DNA from: Flavobacterium beibuense F44-8
GTDB taxonomy: Bacteria; Bacteroidota; Bacteroidia; Flavobacteriales; Flavobacteriaceae
Direction of reading: 5' to 3'
Assembly: GCF_000769915.1 (NCBI RefSeq)
Contig: NZ_JRLV01000007.1
Location: forward strand, 124,001 to 188,000
DNA length: 64,000 bases
A program made the translations under genes and the position numbers. This document shows, in pieces, positions 1 to 9,395 of this stretch (the first letter of the stretch is position 1; each line of letters begins with the position of its first letter). The notes beneath the pieces were generated by a model that had not been told where the DNA came from, made no database searches, and saw only the letters and a program-made list of their open reading frames with translations.

Positions 1-224
1 TTTAACAACGCTTTAGGGATTTTAATTTTCACAAAGCTTTGCCTTATAAGACCTTTGGAGTTTATTGTGCATTTTTTGTTAAATTGCCCATTCGTACCAT
101 AATTAACACCTATTTAATAAATAACTATACAAACCTATGTGGTTTCAGTTATTTAAACTCAAAGTGAAAAATTTATTTTGTAATCGTATCTTCGTAATAA
201 ACTAATAAACTTCCCTTACCCTTC

Positions 225-3029
225 GTGAAAAGAATTATACTACTATTAGCAGCATTATATACGCTTGCAGGTTTTTCTCAAGACCTGCCTCCTATTCTTA
301 AATACAGTACAAACCAGTACAGTGCCGGTAACCAAAACTGGATGATGAGCCAGGATAAGGACCACTTTATGTATTTTGCCAATAACGGCGGACTACTGGA
401 ATACAATGGCACAGCATGGACACTTTACCCTTCCCCTAACGAAACGATTATCAGGTCGGTTAAAGTAATAGGCGAACGTATTTATACCGGATGTTACATG
501 GAGTTTGGCTACTGGACCCGCAACGAAGACGGAAGCCTTAGCTATACTTCCCTTAGTGAAGGAATACGTGATAAAATTTTAGACGATGAACAGTTTTGGA
601 ATATTGCACAATATGACCACTGGGTTATATTTCAGTCACTAAACCAGATATTCATTTACGATACCCACAAGAAAACCTATAACATAATAAAACCCGACAC
701 CGGAGTAAATAAAATTTTTAGGGTAGGCAACAGGATTTTGTACCAAACCTTTGGTACCGGGCTTTATGAAATTGAAAACGGAGTAAGTAAGGTAGTTAAT
801 AACACCCCACAGCTAACCAATAATAAAATTATAAGTATATATCCTTATAATGAAGGGCTGCTTATCCAAACACAATACAACGGTTTACTGGAACTGAAAA
901 ACAACACTATTACCCACTGGGATACCGAGGCCGACAGCGAACTAAAATTAAGCAGTATATACAGTGGGCAGAAGCTTAGTGATGGTAGTTTGGCTTTAGG
1001 AACGGTATCAAACGGTATATTTATACTATCGCCACAAGGAAAAGTGCGTTACCATATTACCCAGAATAAAGGACTTAGTAATAACACAGCACTATCGTTG
1101 TTTGAGGATACAGATAAAAACCTTTGGATTGGTCTTGACAATGGTATTAACTGTATTAATTTACAGTCGGCTGTAAGAAGTTTTGTAGACGATACCGGAT
1201 TTTTAGGTACTGTATATGCCTCTGCACTATACAACAATCATTTATATATAGGTACCAATCAGGGATTATTTTACAAAACATACAATTCTGAAGAGGAGTT
1301 CCGCTTTGTTCCGGGCACTAAAGGTCAGGTTTGGTCATTATACCAATATGATGGTGCACTGTTTTGCGGTCATGACTCGGGGACATTCCTTGTTAACGGA
1401 AGTCAGGCCAGTTTACTCTTTAACGGATCGGGCACCTGGAAGTTCGAACCTCATCCTACAGACAGGAACAAACTTATACAGGGTAATTACTACGGTTTAT
1501 CTATACTGGAAAAGGTAAACGGAAGCTGGAAATTTAAAAACAAGATAACCGGATTTGATTATTCCAGCCGCTACTTTGCACTTTCAGGCAATAACGAGAT
1601 ATATGTGAGTCATGAATATAAAGGAGTGTTCAGGATTAAAACCGATAACAACTACACCCGAATAACTAACTTTGAAGCCTATAAAACTCCGGCTAAGGGT
1701 AAAAACGCATCGATTACCAGTTTTAATAATACCATATACTACGCTTCAAAAGAAGGATTATTTATTTTAAATAACAAAACGAAAAAATTTGAGAAAGATG
1801 AAAAACTTTCCAAATTGTTTAATCATGATGAGTATATGTCGGGTAAACTAACCGCCGATAAATCAGACAGACTTTGGTTCTTTACTAAAAACTACATCAA
1901 TTACTTCTCTCTGGGTAAACTTAATGCCGAGCTGAAACACAATGCCATAGCCATACCTTCGTCGCTTACCAATTCCATGCTGGGCTTTGAAAACATTACC
2001 CAGATAAAAGACAACATTTACCTGGTAGGTACTACAGACGGTTATTATACCCTAAATATAAACGAGCTCAACTTTAAAAGTAATACCATTACCATTACCG
2101 GGATTACCAACAATGTACTGAACGGAAAACCAGCACCTGTAATTATACAAAACGAAGGTGAGTTTAAATATGCCGAGAACAACCTTACCTTTTTATATAC
2201 CGTACCGGAATATAATAAATATGCCAATACCGAATTTCAGTACATGCTGGAAGGCATGCAAAACGACTGGAGTGAATGGACCAGCAAACCTATTACTACT
2301 TTTAAAAACCTTCCGGCAGGTACGTATACTTTTAAGGTAAGAGCAAAAACGGGAAGTTCATTGTCTGTAAATACAGCGAGTTACACTTTTGTAATACTCA
2401 AACCATGGTATGCTACAAATTTTGCCGTGGTTATTTATATCATTTTTGCTTTTATAGCCGCATTCCTTATTAACAGGGCTTATAAAAACTACTATCAACG
2501 CCAAAGTGAAAAGCTTATAGAAGAAAACAACAGGCTACTTGAAATAAAAGAACTGGAAAAAGAGCAGGAGCTGATGAAAATTAAAAACGAGCAGCTTCAG
2601 CAGGATTTTGAAAGTAAGAACAGGGAGCTTGCTGCCTCTACCATGAACCTTATTAAAAAGAACGAGCTGCTTTCTCTTATAAAAGACGATTTGAAGAAAA
2701 CAGGTACGGGTGGTGCCGATAAAAATATCAAATCGGTAATTACTACCATTAATAAAAATATTAATGAAGATGATACCTGGGATATGTTTAAGGAAGCATT
2801 CAATAATGCCGATAAAGATTTCTTAAAAAAGGTAAAATCTGTTCATCCTTCCTTAACACCAAATGACCTTCGATTATGTGCTTACCTCCGCCTTAATTTA
2901 TCTTCTAAAGAAATAGCTCCGCTACTCAACATTTCGGTAAGAAGTGTGGAGATAAAACGATATCGTTTGCGTAAAAAAATGGAATTACCTCACGAATTAG
3001 GGCTTGTAGAGTATATACTATCACTTTAG
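225..3029 (+). CDS. One-piece membrane-spanning regulator (propeller, Y_Y_Y domain, LuxR-type HTH)
   Basis: A 934-residue protein with an N-terminal signal peptide (cleavage near residue 19, before QDLPP). A long region with propeller-like repeats (for example DTDKNLWIGLDNGI near 295) is followed by a Y_Y_Y-type Ig-like domain around 660-725 and a single membrane segment at about 730-752. A charged coiled coil (about 760-830) leads to a C-terminal helix-turn-helix (about 875-934, with LSSKEIAPLLNIS). No histidine kinase or receiver domain is visible, so it differs from Bacteroides hybrid two-component regulators and resembles SusR-like membrane-bound regulators. It lies directly upstream of susC in the same direction and is paralogous to the regulator at 36134-38884. 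Sensing of an oligosaccharide in the periplasm is inferred from family and position. The start is GTG at 225, chosen because the signal peptide begins there. Confidence 0.85.
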   Translation: MKRIILLLAALYTLAGFSQDLPPILKYSTNQYSAGNQNWMMSQDKDHFMYFANNGGLLEYNGTAWTLYPSPNETIIRSVKVIGERIYTGCYMEFGYWTRNEDGSLSYTSLSEGIRDKILDDEQFWNIAQYDHWVIFQSLNQIFIYDTHKKTYNIIKPDTGVNKIFRVGNRILYQTFGTGLYEIENGVSKVVNNTPQLTNNKIISIYPYNEGLLIQTQYNGLLELKNNTITHWDTEADSELKLSSIYSGQKLSDGSLALGTVSNGIFILSPQGKVRYHITQNKGLSNNTALSLFEDTDKNLWIGLDNGINCINLQSAVRSFVDDTGFLGTVYASALYNNHLYIGTNQGLFYKTYNSEEEFRFVPGTKGQVWSLYQYDGALFCGHDSGTFLVNGSQASLLFNGSGTWKFEPHPTDRNKLIQGNYYGLSILEKVNGSWKFKNKITGFDYSSRYFALSGNNEIYVSHEYKGVFRIKTDNNYTRITNFEAYKTPAKGKNASITSFNNTIYYASKEGLFILNNKTKKFEKDEKLSKLFNHDEYMSGKLTADKSDRLWFFTKNYINYFSLGKLNAELKHNAIAIPSSLTNSMLGFENITQIKDNIYLVGTTDGYYTLNINELNFKSNTITITGITNNVLNGKPAPVIIQNEGEFKYAENNLTFLYTVPEYNKYANTEFQYMLEGMQNDWSEWTSKPITTFKNLPAGTYTFKVRAKTGSSLSVNTASYTFVILKPWYATNFAVVIYIIFAFIAAFLINRAYKNYYQRQSEKLIEENNRLLEIKELEKEQELMKIKNEQLQQDFESKNRELAASTMNLIKKNELLSLIKDDLKKTGTGGADKNIKSVITTINKNINEDDTWDMFKEAFNNADKDFLKKVKSVHPSLTPNDLRLCAYLRLNLSSKEIAPLLNISVRSVEIKRYRLRKKMELPHELGLVEYILSL

Positions 3030-3273
3030 CACACCACATCATTAGTTAAATTTACCTATACATCACCTCAACAACAACGTTGTAATAGTGTATTTTTCGA
3101 ATTTTATTTAAAGATTTTTTAGCACTTAACTTACTGTTAACACCCACTATTAGGGCAGAGTCATAAATTTTCTTTAAGTTTTTCAGGAATGTATAATTTT
3201 TGTTGAGGCTAATTTTATTCTTCGTAATTTATTGTGACATAATTTTAGATAATCACAAAAAACAATTTAATAT

Positions 3274-6200
3274 ATGAAGTCTAAATTACTCTTAATTACT
3301 TTTATTCTGATTTCATCTTTCTGTTTCGCGCAGGAGGTTGAAGTTAAGGGTACAGTAAGTGAAGTGGGCACCGGTTTAACTATACCGGGTGTTAACGTCA
3401 TTGTAAAAAATGGTACAGCCTCTACGGTTACCGACATGGATGGTAATTACATCATTAATGCTCCGGTAGGCTCTACCCTTTCATTCAGTTTTATTGGTTA
3501 TGAAACTGTAGAACAAACCGTAACCGGAGCCGGAGTTATTTCGGTATCACTTAAAGAAACTTCTCAAACACTGGATGAAGTAGTAGTGATAGGTTATGGT
3601 ACACAACGTAAAAAAGAAGTAACCGGTGCCGTTAGTGTTGTTGGTGCAAAAACGCTGGAAGACATGAACCCGGTTAAGGTAGAACAGGCACTACAGGGTA
3701 CTGTAAGTGGTGTAAATGTTACTACACAATCAGGTAAACCGGGTGCGGCTCTTGATGTAAGGATTAGGGGTATAGCCACAAATGGTGATAATGCTCCTTT
3801 AGTATTAATAGACGGTTATATAGGTAGCCTTAGCGATATTAATGCTAACGATATTGAGAACATTACTGTATTAAAAGACGCTCAGGCAGCTATATATGGT
3901 ACCAGTGGTGCAAACGGTGTTATACTTGTTACTACTAAAAAAGGCAGAAAAAACTCAAAAGCAACTTTCTCTTATAATGCTTATACAGGTTTTCAGGAAA
4001 CTACAAGAAAACTACCATTGCTAAACGCTTCGGAATATGCACTTTTACTTAACGAAAAATATGCAAACGGCGGACAGCCAATTCCTTTCCCTAACGTTTC
4101 TAACCTTGGTGAAGGTACAAACTGGCAGGATGAAGTGTTTGACAGCGGAGTACCTATTATTAACCATGACCTTTCTGTTTCAGGTGGTGGCGAAAAGGTT
4201 ACTTATCGTGTAAGTGGTTCACACCTTGATCAGGAAGGTATTATAGGTGGTAGCGACAAATCACACTTTGAACGTAATACCGCACGCGTTTCCCTTAATG
4301 CTGATGTTACTGATAAACTTAAAATAAACACTAACGTTATTTTCCTTACTACAGATTCTCAAGGGTTTAACGAAAATGCACTGGGATCAGTACTATTTAA
4401 CGCTATTAACACACCTTCAATCTATAGTCCTTATGATGCTAACGGCGACTTTACCGTACTTCCTACAGGTAGCTCTACCATCCCGGGAAGTAACCTTGGT
4501 AACGAGATTATTAACCCGCTTGCTCAAATTGCTAACACCTATAATGACTATAACCTTAAAAAGTTAAGCGGTACTTTTGGTGCTGACTATGAGCTTATTA
4601 AAAACCTTACTGTTACTGGTCGTGTTGGTTTCAATACCCAAAACAGAGATGAAAGGATATTTAACAAACAAATTTCATACGGAGGTAAAGTATTCGATAA
4701 CGTTAGAAGCAGCGTAAATCAAAATGCTTTTGATGATAACGATTATACTTTTGATGCATTTGCCAACTATAAGTTTGATATTAATGATGCACATAACTTT
4801 ACTGCAACTGTAGGTACAACAGTGTTCAAAACATGGGGTAAAGGTTTATATGCTACAGGTTTTGATGTACCAAACAACTCATGGGAATTTGCAGACATAA
4901 GCCTTACAACTGGTTTTGCAGATAACAAAACTGTTAGTTCTTACTCTTATGACGACAGAAGACTATCTTATTTCGGTAGAATTCAGTACGACTACAAAGG
5001 GCGCTACCTATTATCAGGTATGCTTAGAAGGGATTCATCTACTAAATTCGGGGCAAACAACCGTGTAGGTTACTTCCCTTCTGTTACAGGTGGTTGGGTA
5101 CTTTCAGAAGAGTCTTTCTTCAAAGAAAACAACATTCTTAACTTCGCAAAAATTAGAGCAAGTTATGGTGTACTTGGTAGCGACAGGTTTGATTCTAATC
5201 TCTACTTAGGTTTACTTAGCGGTGAAGCTACTTATATATTTGACGGTGCCCTTGTAAACGGTTTTGCCATTGGTGCTTTACCAAACCCTGATCTTAAATG
5301 GGAAGAAGCAAGGAAGTTTGACTTAGGTCTTGATCTTAACTTCTTTAACGATAAGCTTGAATTTGTTGCCGATTACTTTAAAGACACAAGAGCTAACCTG
5401 TTAATCCCTAACATCCCGGTATCTGGTATTGTGGGTACTTATGCTCCGGGCGGGCAAAACCCTACACTTAATGCCGGTGATGTGGAAAACAAAGGTTTTG
5501 AATTCTCTCTTACTTATAACGACTATATAGGAGATGATTTCCATATCAAGGCAAGCTACAACGCTACATTTATTAAAAACACTGTAACTTCGGTTAACAA
5601 CGGAACCGGATTCTTTGCTGGAGGTGAATTTGGAGTTGGACAGCCACAACCTACAAGAATGGAAGTAGGACATCCTATGGGATACTTTTACGGTTATGTA
5701 ACCGACGGTATTTTCCAAAATGCTGAAGAGGTTGCTGCACACCCTGACCAGTCGGCTCTTGGAGCTGCCGCTCAACCGGGTGATATACGTTTTGTAGACG
5801 TTAACGGCGATGGTGTTCTTAATGCCGATGACCGTACTGAAATTGGTGATCCTATCCCTAATGCAACTATGGGTTTCAACCTACAGCTTGATTATAAAGG
5901 ATTTGACTTTGCTACTTACTGGTTTGCCTCTATAGGTAACGATATGGTAAGAAACTACGAAAGAAACCTTACCGACGTAAACAGAATGAGTTATACACTT
6001 GATCGCTGGACAGGTGAAGGTACAAGCAATAGTGTTCCAAGAGCAACTACCGCTGCTACATCAAACAATATTTTCTCTGATTTCTTTGTAGAAGATGCTT
6101 CTTACCTTAGAATACAAAATGTACAGCTGGGTTATACTATTAATCCTGATTTTACAGAGAAAGCAGGTATTACTAAACTAAGAATATATGCAGGTGTTAA

Positions 6201-6336
6201 CAACCTATATACATTTACAAAATACAGAGGTTTTGATCCCGGTGCTTCAAGCGGTGCTCCGCTATCTTCGGGGATAGACTTTGGTTTCTACCCTGTTCCG
6301 AGAACATATCTAATCGGTTTAAACCTAAACTTCTAA
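3274..6336 (+). CDS. susC: SusC-family TonB-dependent outer-membrane transporter
   Basis: A 1020-residue protein of normal SusC length. It has a signal peptide ending at about residue 20 (CFAQ), then a carboxypeptidase-D-like regulatory domain (about 23-98), and the linker motif LDEVVVIGYG at 100-109 that is typical of SusC proteins. A plug domain (about 115-220) and a large beta-barrel follow, ending in an aromatic-rich C-terminus (GLNLNF). Only 4 nt separate it from the SusD gene, so the two are cotranscribed and should form a SusCD complex for glycan import. The downstream GH16 and GH3 enzymes point to beta-1,3-glucan oligosaccharides as cargo; that substrate is inferred. Confidence 0.95.
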   Translation: MKSKLLLITFILISSFCFAQEVEVKGTVSEVGTGLTIPGVNVIVKNGTASTVTDMDGNYIINAPVGSTLSFSFIGYETVEQTVTGAGVISVSLKETSQTLDEVVVIGYGTQRKKEVTGAVSVVGAKTLEDMNPVKVEQALQGTVSGVNVTTQSGKPGAALDVRIRGIATNGDNAPLVLIDGYIGSLSDINANDIENITVLKDAQAAIYGTSGANGVILVTTKKGRKNSKATFSYNAYTGFQETTRKLPLLNASEYALLLNEKYANGGQPIPFPNVSNLGEGTNWQDEVFDSGVPIINHDLSVSGGGEKVTYRVSGSHLDQEGIIGGSDKSHFERNTARVSLNADVTDKLKINTNVIFLTTDSQGFNENALGSVLFNAINTPSIYSPYDANGDFTVLPTGSSTIPGSNLGNEIINPLAQIANTYNDYNLKKLSGTFGADYELIKNLTVTGRVGFNTQNRDERIFNKQISYGGKVFDNVRSSVNQNAFDDNDYTFDAFANYKFDINDAHNFTATVGTTVFKTWGKGLYATGFDVPNNSWEFADISLTTGFADNKTVSSYSYDDRRLSYFGRIQYDYKGRYLLSGMLRRDSSTKFGANNRVGYFPSVTGGWVLSEESFFKENNILNFAKIRASYGVLGSDRFDSNLYLGLLSGEATYIFDGALVNGFAIGALPNPDLKWEEARKFDLGLDLNFFNDKLEFVADYFKDTRANLLIPNIPVSGIVGTYAPGGQNPTLNAGDVENKGFEFSLTYNDYIGDDFHIKASYNATFIKNTVTSVNNGTGFFAGGEFGVGQPQPTRMEVGHPMGYFYGYVTDGIFQNAEEVAAHPDQSALGAAAQPGDIRFVDVNGDGVLNADDRTEIGDPIPNATMGFNLQLDYKGFDFATYWFASIGNDMVRNYERNLTDVNRMSYTLDRWTGEGTSNSVPRATTAATSNNIFSDFFVEDASYLRIQNVQLGYTINPDFTEKAGITKLRIYAGVNNLYTFTKYRGFDPGASSGAPLSSGIDFGFYPVPRTYLIGLNLNF

Positions 6337-6340
6337 AAAA

Positions 6341-7822
6341 ATGAAAAGAAAAATAATTACAGCCATTTTGGCTTTCAGTATAGTTGCAACGGTAAACATA
6401 TCGTGTAGCGACGACTTTGTGGAAAGAGATCCTGTTTACAGTATATCATCAGACAATTACTTCAACTCTGAAGAAGATTATAACTATGCGCTTATCGCGG
6501 CTTATGATATACTTCAGTCAACCTATGTAAACGTAATATTAGGCGAAATAGCTTCAGATAATACCTTATCGGGTGGTGAAAGTGCTAACGACGTAATTGG
6601 ATGGCAACAGGTTGATGAAATGACCCATACTCCTGTTAACTCAAACCTTAGGGATGTATGGAACTGGATGTTTGCCGGAGTAAACAGATCGGCTTACATA
6701 CTTGAATTTAAGGACAAGACTGATTTTGAAGGAAGAGCACAAATTGTAGCCGAAGCCCGTTTTTTACATGCTTACTATAACTTTGAACTTCTAAAATGGT
6801 TTGGAGGTATTCCTTTAAAAGGTGATGAACGTTTTGCACTTGGTGATGAAACTTCTATCCCAAGGGCTTCAAAAGATGATGTATATGCTTCTATTATAAG
6901 CGACCTTGAAATGGCTATTGCAGATTTAGCTGTTACAGCTCCTCAGGTAGGCCGTGTTACAAAAGGTGCTGCACAGGCACTACTTGGTAAAGTATACCTT
7001 TACAAAGGAGACTATGCGTTAGCTGCTTCAATGCTTGACAATGTTATTAACAGCGGGCAATATGCTCTTACTCAGGGAGACGATTACCTAAACCTTTTTG
7101 AGGAATCAGGTGAAAACGGAACAGAATCTGTATTTGAAGTACAGTATACTGATGTTGAAGGTGCCGGTTTTGGTTGTCTTCAGTGTAGTGAAGGTAACGT
7201 TGCAGTAGGTTTTAGCGGACCAAGAAACTATAGCGGACCTATGTTTACCTCTGGTTTTAGTTTTAACGTACCTACAGAAGAAGCTGCCTCTATTTATGAA
7301 GACGGTGATATGAGAAAAGAAGTTACCATTCTTGATATGGCTGCATGGGGTGCTGAAACAGGTGCTACTTACGGTCCTGGTTATAAGGATACCGGTTACT
7401 TTAACCGTAAATATATCCCAAGGGTAAGAAGCGAGGAAGCTGCGGGTGACTTAAACCTTACCAACCCTAATAACTATAGAGCTATACGTTATTCTGATGT
7501 ACTGCTTATGGCTGCCGAGGCTTACAGCCGCACCGGGAATGCTTCTCAGGCATTAGAGTATGTTAACGAGGTTAGAAGAAGAGCTTTTGGCGATGAGAAC
7601 CACGACCTTTCGGGGGCTGGTGATGCTTTAACAAGCGCTATCCTTTTAGAGAGAAGAAGAGAGCTTTTAGGTGAAGGGCATCGTTTCTTCGATCTTGTAA
7701 GAACAGGTCAGGCTGCTTCAAACATACCTGGCTTTACGGCTAATAAAAACGAATTGTTCCCTATACCAATCGAAGAGATTCAGTTCTCCGGCGGACTTTG
7801 GGAGCAAAACCCTAACTACTAA
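6341..7822 (+). CDS. susD: SusD/RagB-family glycan-binding lipoprotein
   Basis: A 493-residue lipoprotein whose lipidated cysteine is probably C22, followed by SDDF. This acidic stretch matches the Bacteroidota surface-export signal, so the protein should sit on the cell surface over the SusC barrel. SusD features include the N-terminal RDPVYSISSDNYF segment, the helical TPR-like core with RATKGAAQALLGKVYLY-type wording (here GRVTKGAAQALLGKVYLY) near 205-225, and a C-terminal block with RRRELLGEGHRFFDLVRTG and ELFPIP. It follows susC by 4 nt and precedes the PKD lipoprotein by 12 nt. Confidence 0.95.
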   Translation: MKRKIITAILAFSIVATVNISCSDDFVERDPVYSISSDNYFNSEEDYNYALIAAYDILQSTYVNVILGEIASDNTLSGGESANDVIGWQQVDEMTHTPVNSNLRDVWNWMFAGVNRSAYILEFKDKTDFEGRAQIVAEARFLHAYYNFELLKWFGGIPLKGDERFALGDETSIPRASKDDVYASIISDLEMAIADLAVTAPQVGRVTKGAAQALLGKVYLYKGDYALAASMLDNVINSGQYALTQGDDYLNLFEESGENGTESVFEVQYTDVEGAGFGCLQCSEGNVAVGFSGPRNYSGPMFTSGFSFNVPTEEAASIYEDGDMRKEVTILDMAAWGAETGATYGPGYKDTGYFNRKYIPRVRSEEAAGDLNLTNPNNYRAIRYSDVLLMAAEAYSRTGNASQALEYVNEVRRRAFGDENHDLSGAGDALTSAILLERRRELLGEGHRFFDLVRTGQAASNIPGFTANKNELFPIPIEEIQFSGGLWEQNPNY

Positions 7823-7834
7823 TACGCTACAGAT

Positions 7835-9385
7835 ATGAAAAGTTTAAAATATATATTTACACTAGTATTTGTTACGGCTTTGTTTACAGCCTGTAACGAC
7901 GACGAGTTTGACTCGGGGTTTCTGGACAATGCTCCTGCCCCTGCAAGCCTTTCTGCACTGTTTACCATTTCTCAGGACAATACAGGTTTGGTAACCATTC
8001 AGCCTAATGGTGAAGGCGTGGGTAACTACAGTGTTTATTTTGGAGACGGTACTCCTGATCCTGCAACTGTAATACCAGGACAAAAAGCACAGCACAATTA
8101 TGCCGAAGGTGTTTATGATGTTACCATTGTAGGTAACGGTATTACCGGAAAACAAACAGAAATTACAGAACAGTTAACGGTTACTTTTGTAGCTCCCGAA
8201 AACCTTGCAGTAAACATCGCAACTGTAAACGGAGATCCGTTTAGTATTAATGTTAGCGCTACTGCCGATTATGAAACTTTCTATGAAGTTACTTTTGGTG
8301 AAGATGAAAATGCTGCTCCTGTTCAGTTTAACGAGGGTGACGAGGTTCCATACACTTACTCTGCCATTGGTACGTATGATGTAACAGTAACTGCTTTTAG
8401 CGGTGGTGTAGCTACTACAACAGTAACACAACAGGTTACTATCACTAACCCGCTTTTATTACCTATAGAGTTTGAAAACAATACTTTAAACTATGCATTT
8501 GGTGATTTTGGTAATGCTACAACATCTGTAGTAGAAAACCCAGATCCTTCTGGTATCAACACCAGTTCTATGGTAGGTCAGCAGGTTAAAAATGCAGGTG
8601 CCGAAGTTTGGGCAGGTACTTCCCTACCGCTTGACGCTCCTATTGATTTCACTTCGCTAAACCAAATTAAAGTTAAAGTATGGTCGCCAATTGCAGGTGC
8701 TACAGTTAAATTCAAATTAGAAAATCTTGGTAATGCCGATATTAACTATGAGGTAGATCAGGTTACTACAGTTTCTAACGAATGGGAAGAACTTACTTAC
8801 GACTTCTCTGAAATAAGCCTTGACAACGAGTACGGACGCATTGTACTGTTCTTTAACTTTGGTGTTAACGGTGGTGGAGAAACCTACTATTTTGACGACA
8901 TCAGACAAGCCGCTCCGGAACAGTCGGTATCACTTCCGTTAAACTTTGAGTACGATATTGAGTACACATTTAATGGCTTTGGTAATGCTTTTGGATCTAA
9001 AGTAGCAAACCCAGATGCATCAGGCATCAACACAAGTGGTTTTGTAGGACAGGTAGTGAAAAACAACGGGGCAGAAACATGGGCAGGTATAGCTATGCCA
9101 CTTGTAGCGCCTATTGACTTCTCTACTCAGCAAAAAATAAAAATGAAAGTTTGGTCACCTCAGGCAGGTATTACCGTACTTCTTAAATTAGAAAATAACG
9201 GGGCAACTATTACTACCGAGCTTCCTGCAACTACTACGGTAGCTAACCAGTGGGAAGAGCTTGAGTATGATTTTACCGGAATCGATAATTCTGCCAACTT
9301 TCAAAACGTAGTAGTGTTCTTTGATTTTGATCAACCGGGTACAGGTGCAACCTACTATTTTGACGATATAGAACTTACAAACTAA
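7835..9385 (+). CDS. Surface glycan-binding lipoprotein with PKD domains and tandem jelly-roll-like repeats
   Basis: A 516-residue lipoprotein (cysteine C20, then NDDEF, a surface-export-like signal). Two PKD-type Ig domains occupy roughly residues 38-118 and 122-207. They are followed by two clearly homologous units at about 209-360 and 366-516. Each unit begins with L-P-x-x-F-E and contains NPDxSGINTS, a GxxVKNxGAExWAG block, an Ix(V/M)KVWSP strand and a terminal ETYYFDDI or ATYYFDDI. The repeats look like carbohydrate-binding beta-sandwiches. No catalytic motif is evident. Position three after susCD is the usual place for a SusE-type surface glycan-binding protein, and flavobacterial laminarin loci commonly carry a PKD protein here. 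Ligand identity is inferred. Confidence 0.8.
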   Translation: MKSLKYIFTLVFVTALFTACNDDEFDSGFLDNAPAPASLSALFTISQDNTGLVTIQPNGEGVGNYSVYFGDGTPDPATVIPGQKAQHNYAEGVYDVTIVGNGITGKQTEITEQLTVTFVAPENLAVNIATVNGDPFSINVSATADYETFYEVTFGEDENAAPVQFNEGDEVPYTYSAIGTYDVTVTAFSGGVATTTVTQQVTITNPLLLPIEFENNTLNYAFGDFGNATTSVVENPDPSGINTSSMVGQQVKNAGAEVWAGTSLPLDAPIDFTSLNQIKVKVWSPIAGATVKFKLENLGNADINYEVDQVTTVSNEWEELTYDFSEISLDNEYGRIVLFFNFGVNGGGETYYFDDIRQAAPEQSVSLPLNFEYDIEYTFNGFGNAFGSKVANPDASGINTSGFVGQVVKNNGAETWAGIAMPLVAPIDFSTQQKIKMKVWSPQAGITVLLKLENNGATITTELPATTTVANQWEELEYDFTGIDNSANFQNVVVFFDFDQPGTGATYYFDDIELTN

Positions 9386-9395
9386 AAAAGAGCTT

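Noticed and set aside
5401..5775. Minus-strand open frame of 124 codons inside susC
   Set aside because: Shadow of the SusC coding sequence; low-complexity composition and no domain or signal pattern.
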